Below the pieces are notes generated by a model, which searched no databases, was not told where the DNA came from, and was given only the letters and a program-made list of their open reading frames with translations. From Marsupella aquatica (taxonomy: Eukaryota > Marchantiophyta), in the NCBI GenBank assembly GCA_973895155.1, contig OZ316899.1, positions 2,542,001 to 2,606,000 on the forward strand: DNA of 64,000 nucleotides. Reading direction: 5' to 3'. The position numbers were made by a program, and so were the translations under genes. Position 1 is the first letter of the stretch. The number at the start of each line of letters is the position of its first letter. Positions 45,604 through 57,398 of the stretch are shown one piece after another.

Positions 45604-46375
45604 AACCTCTTTACCGGGGTCAAGGAGAGAAGGAGGCCGGAACACGAGCCGGGAGTCCGAATGTATGTAGGAGCTTCAAGTCCCGAAGCCGAGGAAAAGC
45701 AGCCCAAAGCTCCTGGTCACGACAGGGAGAAGAAGAGATCAACGTGGAAGCCGGAGGAACCAAGACCCGTGATCTGTGAGGCCGTGTTCACGGCAAGACT
45801 AGGACAGTAGCGGGGGGAGCCGGTAGTCCAAGCCAAGGAGGAGGCGGTAGAAGGCTACGACAATGATGACTCCGGCTATGGGTCGGACCATCATGTTCCA
45901 GGAATAAGGACCTATGGCAGGTTCATCCCCACGCTTCCAAGAGTAGTTTGAGGGGACCCAACCCAGCAGAGCAGCCCCGGGTCTCCCCCACCAGATGTCG
46001 CTCCCCCGAGCTTTGACGGCATAAAACAGACGGCACAGGAATTTCAGGAACAACTCAAGGAGGAAGAAGAGGCAGCCCTGGCTAGGGAGAAAGATTTACC
46101 AGGAGGAGAATGGCCAGAGGACATCAGGCGGCTTGCAGAAAAATGAAGCAGCCCTCCAGCCACGATAGAAGAAATCCGCAAGGTGGCTTGGGAACAAAGG
46201 CCGCGGTGGATGATGCCGATGACTTCTACTCACTCCGCCTATGCTAAAGAACGAGCCATGGAGTATGGGGAGATGTGTGGGGAACTCGCGCCCAACATCT
46301 TTGGGGAGGAGTTGGAGCAGGGACCCTTTTTTCAGAGGGAAATGTTGGAGAAGCGTCGATTAGAAGAAGCGGTGG
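45604..46375 (+). repeat. Element H 5' LTR, second part
   Basis: It resumes the LTR reading frame interrupted at 8023; AACCT at 45604-45608 is the right G2 target-site copy. It codes for the linker and the start of the coiled coil of the LTR protein, with stops near 45790, 45930, 45948 and 46144. It is fused to pol at about 46374 by a deletion with at most two bases of shared sequence. Confidence 0.85.
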
Positions 46376-49300
46376 CATAGCGACCTGACCCTCAGGAGGT
46401 AGGAATGGATGAGATACACATAAACAAGCCAGAGCCGAGGCCGGAAGGGAAGCCAACCACCATTTCAAAACCAAATAGTCCGGCAAGGGGACACTCTACG
46501 GATAACCAGGGAGAAACCGACTTGGCTAGTACGGCCAAGATTCCAGTTTATGGAGGTATGAGGCTGGAGAGGCTAGAGGCCAAATTGGACCCAAACTTGA
46601 AGAAGCAGATTAATATGATCCAAGCATGGCAATACCAAAAGCTCGACTTAGGAGAAGGAAGGGAACTGAACTTGGGACGGGACCTAGCACCTGAGCTTGA
46701 GAAAGAAATCAGTGAATTACTGATTGAATTTCAGGATGTCTTCGCATGGAGTCACCAAGACCTGAAGGGAGTAGACCCAAAATTAGGAGAACATCGTATT
46801 GATCTCATGTTAGGGGCCAAATCATTTCGACAACCAATTCAAAGGATGAACCCTAAGTATTCCCTGATGGTCAAAACTGAAATCGACAAACTAGTGGAAG
46901 CCGGATTCATCACTCCAGTCCTGCATTCAGACTGGGTGTCTCCAATTGTGATAGTTCCCAAGAAAGCTGGACCCGATGGTAAACCCAAGATCTGGGTTTG
47001 TCAGGATTACAGGAAGTTAAATGAGGCTACGTTAAAGGACCATTTTCCTTTACCCTTTACTGATATGGTACTAGACATGGTAGCCAGTCATGGATGGGTA
47101 CTCGGGTTATAACCAAATCAGGATTAGGCAGGAGGACCAAATCAAGACGGCCTTCATCACATAATGGGGGATCTATGTCTTCAATCGTATGCCTTTGGAC
47201 TCTGTAATGCACCAGCTATGTTCCAACGATTAATGGTGAACATTTTCCATGACTACTTGAGAAAGTTCATGGAAATCTTCATTGATGACTTTGCAGTATT
47301 TGGGAAAGCATCGAAACATGCTAAATATCTAAGGAAGACCTTCATGAGATGCAGAGAGGTAGTCTCAAGTTACACCCAGATAAATGTTTCTTTGCAGTAA
47401 CCGAGGGGGTGCTACTAGGTCACAAGGTATCAAGGAAGGGCATTGAGATTGACAAAGGTAAGCTAGCAGTATGGCTAGATATCATGCAACCTAAGAACAT
47501 AAAGGATGTGAGATCCTTCTTGGGGTGCATTGGGTATTACCGCCGGTTCATCAAGGATTTTGCCAAGCTAGCTTTACCATTAACCAACATGCTCAAGGCA
47601 GGCGCAGACTTTGAACCCACAGCAGAAAGAGTAATAGCTGTGGTGGAATTAAAGCAAAAGTTAGTGGAGGCCCCAGTCATGATAGCACCAGATTGGAACA
47701 AGGATTTTCATGTCTTCGTAGATGTCTCAGGCTTTTGTATCGGCTCAGTACTAAGTCAGTTAGATGAGAAAGGAAGGGACCATCCCATATACTTTGCAAG
47801 CCGCCAGCTTGCCAATGCCAAACAAAACTACTCCACCACAGAAAGAGAAGCTTTAGGAGTCATTTATTCATGTAAAAAGTTTCAGCATTATTTGCTAGGG
47901 TACAAAGTAATCTTTCATACCGATCATGAAAGTTTGAAGTACCTAGTCAACAGGCAGGGTAGCAAGATGGATTTTGTTATTACAGGAATTTGACTACGAG
48001 CTAAAAATCAAGCCGGAAAAGCTACACGCCAATGCCGACTTCTTTTCAAGGATCACAGGTGAACCTGCCATAGATTGCATCGATGACCGATTTCCCGACG
48101 AAGAGCTATTCGTTGTGGAAATAGCTGATACATGGTACCCTAAGATTTTGCAATTTCTCAACACGTCTAGATTACAGCCAGGGCTAACCCGAGAACAAGC
48201 CGCAGTCTTTCTGCGGAAGGTCAGACAGTATCAGTACATTAAGGGTGTGCTACACAGGTATGGAATCAGCGGCACAATTCAAAGGTGTTTGGAGAAGGGA
48301 GAGGTAAAATGAGTCTTACGGGCTATGCATGGGGAGGAGGCCGGCGGAATTTTGCTCCAGTAACCTCGTCTAAAAATATATTAAATGCCGGTTACTGGTG
48401 GCCCACCTTGCACAAAGATGTCTATCAGTTTATCAAACAATGCAATCCTTGTCAATGAGCGGGAGGACCAAGGGCGTCCACAAGACATCCTTTGCACCCT
48501 ATTCTACCTCTGGCACCATTTGAGAAGTGGGGTATTGATTTCATGGGACCTCTGAAACCATTGACCCATCCTCGGAGAAACAAGTACATAATCCTGGCCA
48601 CGGATTATGCAACTAAGTGGGTAGAGGCCAGGCCGACGACAAAGGATGATGCAATTACTATGGCTCGATTCATGTATGAGCAGATCTTCACCAGGTATGG
48701 AGCACCCCTAGAATTAGTTAGTGATAGAGGAACTTATTTTCTGAATGATATAATTAGTCATTTAAATGAGCAGTATTTAGTTAGACATAGACCTACTACT
48801 CCTTACCACCCAAAGGCAAATGGGTTGACAAAATGAGCCAATGGGATTATAGGAAAAATATTAAACAAGACTGTAGCTCAGAACAAACTCGATTGGGATG
48901 ATAAATTGTTTGCTGTTGTTTTTGCTTACAATTTAGCCTATAAATCCACTACCGGTCATACACCCTTTTTCTTAACCTTTGGGCAGGAAGCTCTGGTACC
49001 CATGCAACTTGAGATACCTACATTTCAAATTACAATTGAGGAAAGAGTCTCTGAGGAGGAAAGCCTAAAGGAGCGAGAATATAGATTAGAAGCTTTAGAA
49101 GAAGCAAGAATGATTTTAGCCGAGAGAGTAGAATATAGACAGAATACCATGAAGCAGCAGTATGATAAAAGATTGAAACCAGTTAGTATCCACACAGGAG
49201 ATCTTGTATTACTTTATGATAGTAGGTATAGTAGGTTCCCAGGTAAACTTTACACTTGCTGGTTAGGACCCTTCAGGGTAAACATGAAGTTCTCCAATGG

Positions 49301-49442
49301 CTCCGTGCAATTGGCCAACATTACTGGAGAAATATACCCAATTTGCATTCATTACGACCGCCTCAAGAAATACTATATGGACAAAGATGAAGTTGTTCGC
49401 GAGGACGCTTCACAATTAAGTGGGGAGCTATGTGATGCCTAG
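46376..49442 (+). pseudogene. Element H Pol, decayed
   Basis: It starts in the protease-RT linker and ends at the LCDA-TAG that reaches into the LTR. Pieces: 46405-47112 (RT), 47164-47400 (FIDDFAVFG), 47349-47993 (RT thumb and RNase H), 47974-48312, 48492-48836 and 48906-49442 (integrase). Breaks include a short deletion near 47090 in the SHELYSF region, a one-base loss near 47196 and TGA near 48309. At the integrase catalytic site Lys (48831-48833) replaces Glu, followed by TGA. Confidence 0.88.
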
Positions 49443-49548
49443 CCAGGAATCATTAGGCCAGTTTAAATAGTAAAATCCGGAGTGTACCCTAGGAAACACC
49501 TTAGTATAGTAACAAAAACAGGGAAAATATAAACAATTAAGGGTGACT

Positions 49549-52500
49549 ATGGAACCCGAGCCGAGGCCAAAAGTAAGGACGCCGGGGGAGGGAACACGAT
49601 TAGGGTTACGGTGCGCTAAGTACCGGCGGCTATGGGTAACCAACGGGAAGGAAGACTAGCCAGGGGGGGTAAGGACCGATCACAAGGAATGGCGGCTCAT
49701 TTGCAAGCACGAGCCAAGCGAACGACTACGGGAGGCCAACTACTGTCCGCTGCTCAGGCAAGCACTCGGGGTGGAAGTAGATACCGACAATCAACTCAAG
49801 AAGGGTATGAGCAACGTCAATCAAGCTGCTCATTTTTGGGGATGCCTGTTAGAACGGGCAACTGAGTACATTGGGACCTACAAAGACGAAGAATCGGAGA
49901 GAGCGGCTTGAGAACGGCAGGAGCTTGCTCGGCTGTGGGAGTTGCAGAAGTCTGCCTTCTTAGGAGGAGAACTCATTACGGCTGAATTCTTGTGGACGCC
50001 TACTGCCGGCAAACTTGACGATCTTCTATTTTGTGAGAACAGAATAGTCGGCATCCGGGAGGCCATCAACCGCTGCAACGACATACACTGGGAGTTGAAG
50101 GGTAGCACGGAGGGGTGGACGAAGGTAACCGTGCTAGGAGAAACATCCACGGCAGCCGCTATGAAGAGGAAAGGGAACAACAATGAAGAAGCCACCCCTG
50201 CAAAAAGAACGAGGTCGGCAGCACCCAGGATACCAGCAGAGCAGGGAAGCAAGAGGCAGGTGGAAGCCAAAGAGGAGGAGGTCAATGTCGTTCCAACAAG
50301 AGATGACACCTGGAAAGGCTGGGCGGCGACCCTCCCCGAGGAGGTGCAATTACACTTTGCACAAGAAGAGGATGCATGCTTTACGGCTATGCAGACTCGG
50401 AAATACCAGGGCTTCATGGCCAGATCCGGCTTGGAAGCCTTTGTAAAGTTACCATGGCTGAAGCCGGAGGTGCCGGATTCAGACTTACTAGAATTTGTGG
50501 GATCATGGGAGCCCGAGACCAATTCCACAAGGGTGTATGGGAAGGATTTCTATCTCACTCCCCGGGTGATTGCCAAAGTGTTTGGCTTGCCGATGGGCAA
50601 TAAGACCAAAGTAGATACCAGGAAGACCTTGCCAGACAAGGAGTTCCGGTCCTTTCCACGGCCATCAACAAAGAATGGCTTCTTCCGAAACACCTGCACA
50701 AACCCGCACATAGGAGAAATGATTGATTTCTTGCGGGTGACCATGCATTGCAACTTGCCAAGGGCAGAGATCGGCAAGGCACAGGTCTATCTGGCGAAGA
50801 GGCCAGACCCAAGCTAGGACTACAACGGGTACCTCCTCACCCAACTAAAGAAGATCTTGAAGGAGGAATAGCTGGTGATCAGCATGGGAAGCGTGTCCCG
50901 GCTTGGCTATCATATGCCGCTGTTGTGCCGGTATGCCCGAAGTCAAATATTCGCCCCGGTACTTCCCCTGCAGGCAAGAGCACCAGAGGAGGTTCCGGAA
51001 CCGAGGCCGGCAACAGAGAAACTGACCCAGCCCAACAATCCTACAATCGAGCAGGTGTTTAGGCCGAGGAAGGAGGACTTGCCGATGCAGCAACCAGGCA
51101 TGCAGAATCTGCTGAAATTGCTGGAGAAGGAAAGGAGAACGACAACGGCAACGGGACCGGTTCAGAATACTGCTCCCGAAGTCGGCCTTAGCCAACTTAC
51201 CAGGGAAAACCCCTTTACCGGGGTCAAGGAGAGAAGGAGGCCGGAACACGAGCCGGGAGTCTGAATGTATGTAGGAGCTTCAAGTCCCAAAGTCGAGGAA
51301 AAGCAGGCCGAAGCTCCTGGTCGCGACAGGGAGAAGAAGAGATCAACGTGGAAGCCGGAGGAACCAGGACCCGTGATCTGTGAGGCCGTGTTCACGGCAA
51401 GACTAGGACAGCAGCGGGGGGAGCCGGTAGTCCAAGCCGAGGAGGAGGCGGTAGAAGGTTACGACAATGATGACTCCGGCTACGGGTCGGACCATCATGT
51501 TCCAGGAATAAGGACCTGTGGCAGGTTCATCCCCACGCTTCCAAGAGTAGTTCAAGGGGACCCGACCCAGCAGAGCAGCCCCGAGTCTCCCCCACCAGAT
51601 GTCGCTCCCCCGAGCTTTGACGGCATAAAACAGACGGCACAGGAATTTCAGGAACGACTCAGGGAGGAAGAAGAGGCAGCCCTAGCTAGGGAGAAAGATT
51701 TACCAGGAGGAGAATGGCCAGAGGACATCAGGCGGCTTGCAGAAAAATGAAGCAGCCCTCCAGCCACGATAGAAGAAATTCGCAAGGCGGCTTGGGAACA
51801 AAGGCCACAGTGGATGATGCCGATGACTTCTACTCACTCCGCCTATGCTAAAGAACGAGCCATGGAGTATGGGGAGATGTGTGGGGAACTTGCGCTCAAC
51901 ATCTTTGGGGAGGAGTTGGAGCAGGGACCCTTTTTCAGAGGGAAATGTTGGAGAAGCGTCGATTAGAAGAAGCGGTGGCTTTGGAGAGAAGCAAGAAGGA
52001 CGAGGTCATCCGTCGGCTTAGGGCAAGGGAAGCTGAGGCTCAGGGGTTTCACTTCCACAAAAATGGCATATCACGTGCGACGAAGGATAGGGTCATTTTA
52101 TTGGTTCTAAGGGAAGACTTAAGAATTTTTGTAGAAGAACAATAGGATCTTTTAATTCAATTTTGAGACTTATAAGAACATTATGGTCTTTTTAATCCAA
52201 TTTTTAGAATATTCCAAGAATATTCCAACTTTATAGGGGTTTAAAAATTAAAAAAAATCTTACATTTTAGGGGGTCCGAGGCCTAAAAACGTTGCAGGCG
52301 ATGGGGAGGTCCCCATATAGTGAGACCCCCGAGAGCTGAGGTAGAAGACCTGAAGGTAGCCAAGAAAGCCCAAGATGAGCTGCGAATTAAGCGGCATGAA
52401 CTCAACATCATGCAGGGGCAATTGGATACCGCGCAGTCTGATAATCAGATTATCAAGGATAAACTGACTCGGACCCAAGGAGAGTTGGCCAATGCGATCA

Positions 52501-53116
52501 AGGAGAGGGAGAAGTGGAAGCGAGAGCTGAGGGACGCAGAGGAGGCCCACATAGCAGCCAACAACCGGGCCATGGCGGAAACCCAGAGAAGGGAGAGGGC
52601 GTTGAAGGGGGAGCTTGAGGATATCCGCGGAGCCCTTGAGCAGAAGGAAACCGAGTTAGGAAAATCCTATCAGGCGATCATTGTGCTACGACAAGAGCTC
52701 GCATCCATGACGGCCAGCTTCAAGGCCGACCTCCGTGAGAAAGACAACCAGCTCGACCAGACTTATGCCAAGATGAATAAAATGGAGTTTGAGGTCGTAA
52801 CGGAGCTCGACAAGGAGCTACGAGCAACCCTGGAAGAGAGGGCTACCTTAAAAAAGAAGCTTGAGGAAGCCCAGAGAGAGTTGGAGGAAGCCCAAAAGGA
52901 GCGAGAGGAGGCGCGCAAGGACCTGGATGAATTGCAGGAGGAGTTGGAGGAAAGCACGCGGAAGATGGAGAACTTACAACGGCGAGCCAACAACCAAATG
53001 GAGCGGCTGAAGAAATAGGCCGCAGTATTTAAGTGCTTAGCTTCCTCAAGTCCAACTCCAATAGGGGCAACCAAGTTGCCAGGAGTAGTACTGGCCGAAG
53101 GACAAGCCGAGACACT
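49549..53116 (+). pseudogene. LTR-encoded protein in H 3' LTR
   Basis: ATG at 49549. Segments 49942-50817, 50875-51264 and 51265-51750 share one frame and are split by TAG 50815-50817 (CGG in B), TAG near 50869 (CAG in B) and TGA 51262-51264 (CGA type). The inherited TGA at 51748-51750 ends this half. The coiled-coil half follows from 51860, is interrupted by the MITE and continues at 52320-53018. Confidence 0.8.
52031..52341. mobile_element. MITE, 295 bp, probably hAT-type
   Basis: The element is 52039-52333, flanked by AGCTGAGG at 52031-52038 and 52334-52341, an exact 8-bp duplication. Its terminal inverted repeats are CTCAGGGGTTTCACT and, reversed, CTCGGGGGTCTCACT, 13 of 15 bases alike. 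The interior is AT-rich and has no coding capacity. An 8-bp duplication is typical of hAT elements. It is absent from the homologous LTR copies, so the empty site is visible. Confidence 0.88.
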
Positions 53117-53691
53117 TACGTCCAAGCGTGATTTTCCATAATGGATTTTGACTCTATTGTCGTCAAGATACAATGAGATCAACATACTGTCTAGTGCGCA
53201 TGCTTCTCAATGCTCATAATAGCTACTATCCTATACCTAGTCTAATCATGGGGTACATAACATCATCGGTTATTAGTGGTTGATAACTAATATCAATTAT
53301 CTCAAAAAATTTAGAATCTCAGCTGAGGAGTTGAGATGGGGTCTTTGGACCTCCGTGCATCTTAGCTGAGTAGCTGAGGTTGACTCAATCTCGACTGACC
53401 TCGCCGAGATGGGCGTACGGACCAAACAAAATTGGGGGGTAAAAAAAATTCCAAAAAAGAAAATTGAAAAAACAAATCAATTTTTTTTCTCGCATCGTAA
53501 CTTGGCGGCCTCTTTGAGATGAGGTGGCAGCTAATATTAGGTAGACTAAAGAAAATGACTGATAACTCATGAGATTACCTATCTTTGTAATTATAATTGC
53601 TCAACTCATAGTTAATTGACGTGGAAAAACCCAATTCCTATTGAAAGAGGTCTATTCATAGTGTTTTCCTTGGGCTTAGCGTCAGAGGGAA
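53117..53691. other. Unassigned AT-rich stretch with possible small foldback
   Basis: No coding sequence. 53344-53426 has imperfect inverted ends (TTTGGACC and GGACCAAA outermost) and could be a short MITE remnant of about 83 bp; no target-site duplication was found, so this is weak. Confidence 0.3.
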
Positions 53692-54560
53692 TTGCACCAA
53701 GGCAGAAAAAATCAGTTCATTTCCTCTCATATGACTTCACTCGGCCAACATTCAAGTATCAAGGATTTAGGCACTGCCAAGAAAATTCTTGGGATCGAAT
53801 TTGATTATTCCGGTTTGGTATTACAATGGAGCTACACACTTAAAATCCTCAACAAATTCAACATGTCTAACTGCATTCCAACATTGACTCCTATCCCAAC
53901 TGGCATACTCTCCATTGGTTCTAACACACCACCAACTGACCCTCATCTACACTGTCGGCAAACTCATCTACCTCAGTGATACCCGGTTTGATCTTTCCAA
54001 AAGACAAGACCAAGTGAAAACTCAACACTCAACACATTTTTTGCTACCTCAAACATACCCTTCACTACAGCCTGTTCTACCAACGCCGTGCACCTCTGCA
54101 GCTTCAAACTTTCACACTCAGTTCTCACCTATCTTATCACCCTCGGTGGTTGCCTCATCTCCCTCCCACAGTAAATGCCAAGCTACCACCTCCATATCCT
54201 CCACTGGATCTGAGTATCTTGCCCTCGCTTGCGGGGCCCAGGAAACCGTGTACCTTTGATGTCTCCTTTTAGAACTCCACCTTATCAATGATCCTGTCAC
54301 TCCTATCCACTATACAAACTCCCAGTCACCTTCTGTACGTACTTCCCGTCTGTCAACCTACCCTTCATTGTGACAACAAGAGCGCCCTCAAACTTCCCAA
54401 GAAGCCTACCTTTCATGTGCACACCAAACATATCGAGGCTCATCATCACTTTGTCCGAAAACGTGTCCTTGAGGGGGAATTACGACTCCAATATATCGCC
54501 ACTACTGCACAACCAGCCAATATACTCACCAAGGCCCCTTCCCGTCCTCTCTTCAAATGA
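53692..54560 (+). pseudogene. Decayed copia RT/RNase H end
   Basis: Fragments in several frames show copia features: IKDLGTAKKILGIEF and YTLKILNKFNMSNC from the RT end near 53760-53870; SISSTGSEYLALACGAQE from RNase H near 54200-54250; HCDNKSALKLPKKP and TKHIEAHHHFVRKR near 54360-54470; then ILTKAPSRPLFK and a stop at 54558-54560. This is an older element than the copy at 1-5451 and lies on the opposite strand. Confidence 0.88.
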
Positions 54561-54799
54561 CAACAGGTCTCTATTGGAGTAAGTTCCGGATTTAACTTCA
54601 CCTGGGATCTATGCTTCTCCCGCACCATCTCCCAAATCTCTCCCAAGGTACTCCCCAAACTCCCCAAACTCTTTGATATTTTGTTTCCCTCACGACAACA
54701 TCAACTGTAAAACCATCTGCAACACCCTGCTCCATATTATGTTCTTCACCATTATGCTTTATCGTGTTTTAATTACTTGACACTTGGTGCGAAGGAGGG
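54561..54799 (+). other. 3' untranslated region of the old copia element with polypurine tract
   Basis: There is no gene. It ends in AAGGAGGG (54792-54799) directly before TGTTAG, a typical polypurine tract and LTR start. Confidence 0.7.
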
Positions 54800-56285
54800 T
54801 GTTAGTCGCGGAACTCGACTACCTTAACACTTAGCTCCGGCGTCGCTGACTCCGACGCCGAGCTCCCTTATGGTCCAGGCCCGGATAGGCCACCTGGGGA
54901 GGACTTAGCATGGGGAGACTCGTGGGCAATGAGACGTGGCACTGGTGAGGCAAGGGGCCAAGCTGGAGACACAAACTAAGGACTTGGACTAGCCTATGGC
55001 TGGTCGGGTCAAGGGAATAGGGGCCGGGCTCAAGGATGGCCGTCCGGACCGTTGGATGGGCTTTGAGTTCTGAGGGCTTGGGAGTGAGCTCCTCTTGGGC
55101 CCAAGGCCAATGGAGTTGACGCCATTGGCAACGGACGCTTGGGGAGCAAGTTGCGGCCCGATCTAGGTTGGGCCGGTTGGGGGCCCCGAGCGACAATCAG
55201 ACCTGAAGGCCTAGGCATGAGCACCGGGTCGGCCCAGTCACAACAGGCTAAGGCACTTTGCTTGCGGATGCCTATCAAGAAAGTTATGGGCGTTGCCAGT
55301 TGGTGGCGCGCCCATTATGCGCGATGGGATTCGGGTTGGGGGCCAAATGTTTAGGGACCAAAGCTGGTCCGGGGGTGGCAGGTCTCCAGAAGCATATATG
55401 AGGGGAGTGGTGTCTCCCTGGGGGCTAAGGGCGAGCCGAAGTCGTGAGCCGCGGCGGTCGCGACACTAAGGGAAACCGCCAAACAGAAATGGCGATATCT
55501 TTCTAACAGGAAGTCCGTTGGAGGACTTCTTGGGTGCGTTGGAAAGATTTTGAAGAGGGCTACGCCCTCCTGATCTCAGATGGGTCCGGGGGTGCCATGG
55601 GTTCTCGTGGTTTTCGGGTGTTAGCTCGCCCGCTTGCCAAATCCTGCCGAACAGCAGCCAAGCTGCGTTCAGCCTCCCAAGGGAGCTTGCATTGGGGAGG
55701 CAAGGCCAAGTAGGTATGGAGGCAGAGTCCCAAGGTTGCTTGGTCCCTAGACCATAGGTGGGGCAAACCGGGAGCGGTTGTTAGAGTCGGGGCCATTATG
55801 GTCCCGGCGTGTTGGGACAAGCTTTAGGACAAGCTATGCTATTTGGGCCATGAGCATGTCCTGAGGTCAGGGCGGTCAGTTGGTGATGGATAGGTACGAG
55901 GGGGAACCCGAGCCGCGCCCAAGGAAGGAGCTGTCCTGGACGGATAGTGGGTGTGGGTTCTGGTTCCGGCTTATGGCATCGAGAGGACCTATCGCTGACC
56001 TATTTACCAACGTCTGTTGAGCTTGAGTTAGGATGCTAGACTGGGCGAGTTCTAGATCCGGAGGGGTTACTTACCGAGATGCTTGGTTGTTTGTGCAGAC
56101 AGTGAGGACCGTTGAGTAGCGATCGTGTAGGGAGCACGTGCGGCTTTGTATGGGAGTGGCCGCAGGGGGTGCTAGAGGCACTTGGATGCTTCTCGAGGTA
56201 TTCCGTGGAGGCGTTCGGGCACCAGGGGCACTTAGGCGCAAGTGCTGGGATTGGTGAGGGCGCTGGGTAGCGAGGTCCACCACTG
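54800..56285 (+). repeat. GC-rich LTR-like block of the old copia element
   Basis: It starts TGTTAGTCGCGG after the polypurine tract. A TATA-like TATATG lies at 55395-55400. Base composition shifts sharply to AT-rich at about 56285, taken as the approximate end; no second LTR copy is in the window to confirm it. Its open frames show no recognisable protein. Confidence 0.55.
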
Positions 56286-57130
56286 TGTTGGAAATCAAAA
56301 TGATTCCCATATATTTTAAGCTACCAAGTGCTTACATTACTCTTGGTAATGATTAGTACAACCCCCACTCTCAAGGATCTCAGGGAGCGTTCTCTCTTTT
56401 GTGTACTGTGAGCTCCACTTCCTCTTAGTTTACCTCTCTTGTCGCTGCCGTTTGTACCTAGTTGTTTCTTTCTTGCCCTTAGTTTACCTATTTTGTGGCT
56501 GTCATTTGATTTGTACCTACATTGTTCACCATAATTAGTGGGAGTAATACTAATTCAAGAGTGCCCATTTTTGGGGTCTACTTGCAAATTAGTGTTAGTC
56601 ACGCTAATTCCGAGCAAACACTAATTCCGCGCGCACCAAATAGTGTTACCAGAATGACGGGACTTCAAGTGTTCTTGGCAACCAGGCCTATCATCACAGG
56701 CTCTTTGTTAGGGTATTCAGTTGTCACTCTCGTTCACACTAACATTGATTGATGAGCACAATGTGAGATGACAGAAAAAGATCCCTAATAGATGCTTTAG
56801 CCTCCACGACTATAGAGCTCTCCGCACCTCCAAATGCTCTACTATTGGATGGGAAATAAAACCTCCAAAAATGATTGCATGCGGGAGTAAATGTGCGGAG
56901 CCCCCAAATCCCTTATAGATACTCTAGCCCTCCATGACTATAGAGCTTTCACTTCCAGAATGCTCTACAGTATTATGTTGAACAAAACATTTAAATAGAA
57001 CATCAATTTTTTTTTTTTAAACCAACACCAATTAGTGTTACTTTTGCTTCCGGATCAAGTTTACATAAATTAATGTAACACTAATTTTAGAATAACACTA
57101 ATTTTGACATAACACTAATTATGGTTAACA
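56286..57130. other. AT-rich spacer with degenerate direct duplication
   Basis: No gene seen. About 70 bp at 56784-56850 (GACTATAGAGCT core) recur in diverged form at 56924-56990, each followed by an AAC-rich stretch. ACACTAAT-type short motifs recur several times at 56530-57120. It is probably an old transposon remnant. Confidence 0.4.
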
Positions 57131-57398
57131 GTGTAGTTGTTTCTTTCTTGCCTGCATTACATTCAACTCTCCTGTATTTAGATGGGCTTGTTTCTTTCTT
57201 GCCTGCATTACATTCAACTCTCCTGTATTTAGATGGGCTCCCCTGCTCCTGTATTTAGATCGGCTCCCCTGCTGGGTCCCTCATTCAGTGTAGTTGTTTC
57301 TTTCTTGCCTGCATTACATTCAACTCTACTGTATTTAGATGGGCTCCCCTGCTCCTGTATTTAGATCGGCTCCCCTGCTGGGTCCCTCATTCATTCAG
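57131..57398 (+). repeat. Short tandem duplication, three copies of a 51-bp unit
   Basis: A unit starting TGTTTCTTTCTTGCCTGCAT begins at 57138, 57189 and 57295. Copies 2 and 3 carry an extra 55-bp or so block with CTGTATTTAGATCGGCTCCC. So a 51-bp and then a 106-bp step are both present. Confidence 0.9.

Larger units (their letters stand above)
6235..53116 (+). mobile_element. Element H: outermost giant-LTR gypsy element, decayed
   Basis: H is made of four pieces: 5' LTR part 1 (6235-8023), 5' LTR part 2 (45604 to about 46375), a pol remnant (about 46376-49430) and a 3' LTR (49431-53116). The two LTR parts rejoin exactly when G2 (8024-45603) is removed: the frame around 8011-8023 continues at 45609 as in the uninterrupted copy at 51200-51220. 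An internal deletion fuses the middle of the 5' LTR to mid-pol, removing the LTR 3' end, primer site, gag and protease. The 3' LTR stops abruptly at about 53116. H and A form one subfamily (LTR start TGTGATGCCTAGCCAGG), distinct from B, C and S. Confidence 0.85.
49431..53116 (+). repeat. Element H 3' LTR, right end missing
   Basis: It starts TGTGATGCCTAGCCAGG. It runs parallel to other family 1 LTRs until about 53116, in the segment after the coiled coil, where homology ends abruptly. It carries a MITE at 52039-52333. Confidence 0.88.

Noticed and set aside
54831-56310. Several open frames in the GC-rich block
   Set aside because: Open by GC content; low-complexity translations without motifs; the block looks like an LTR.
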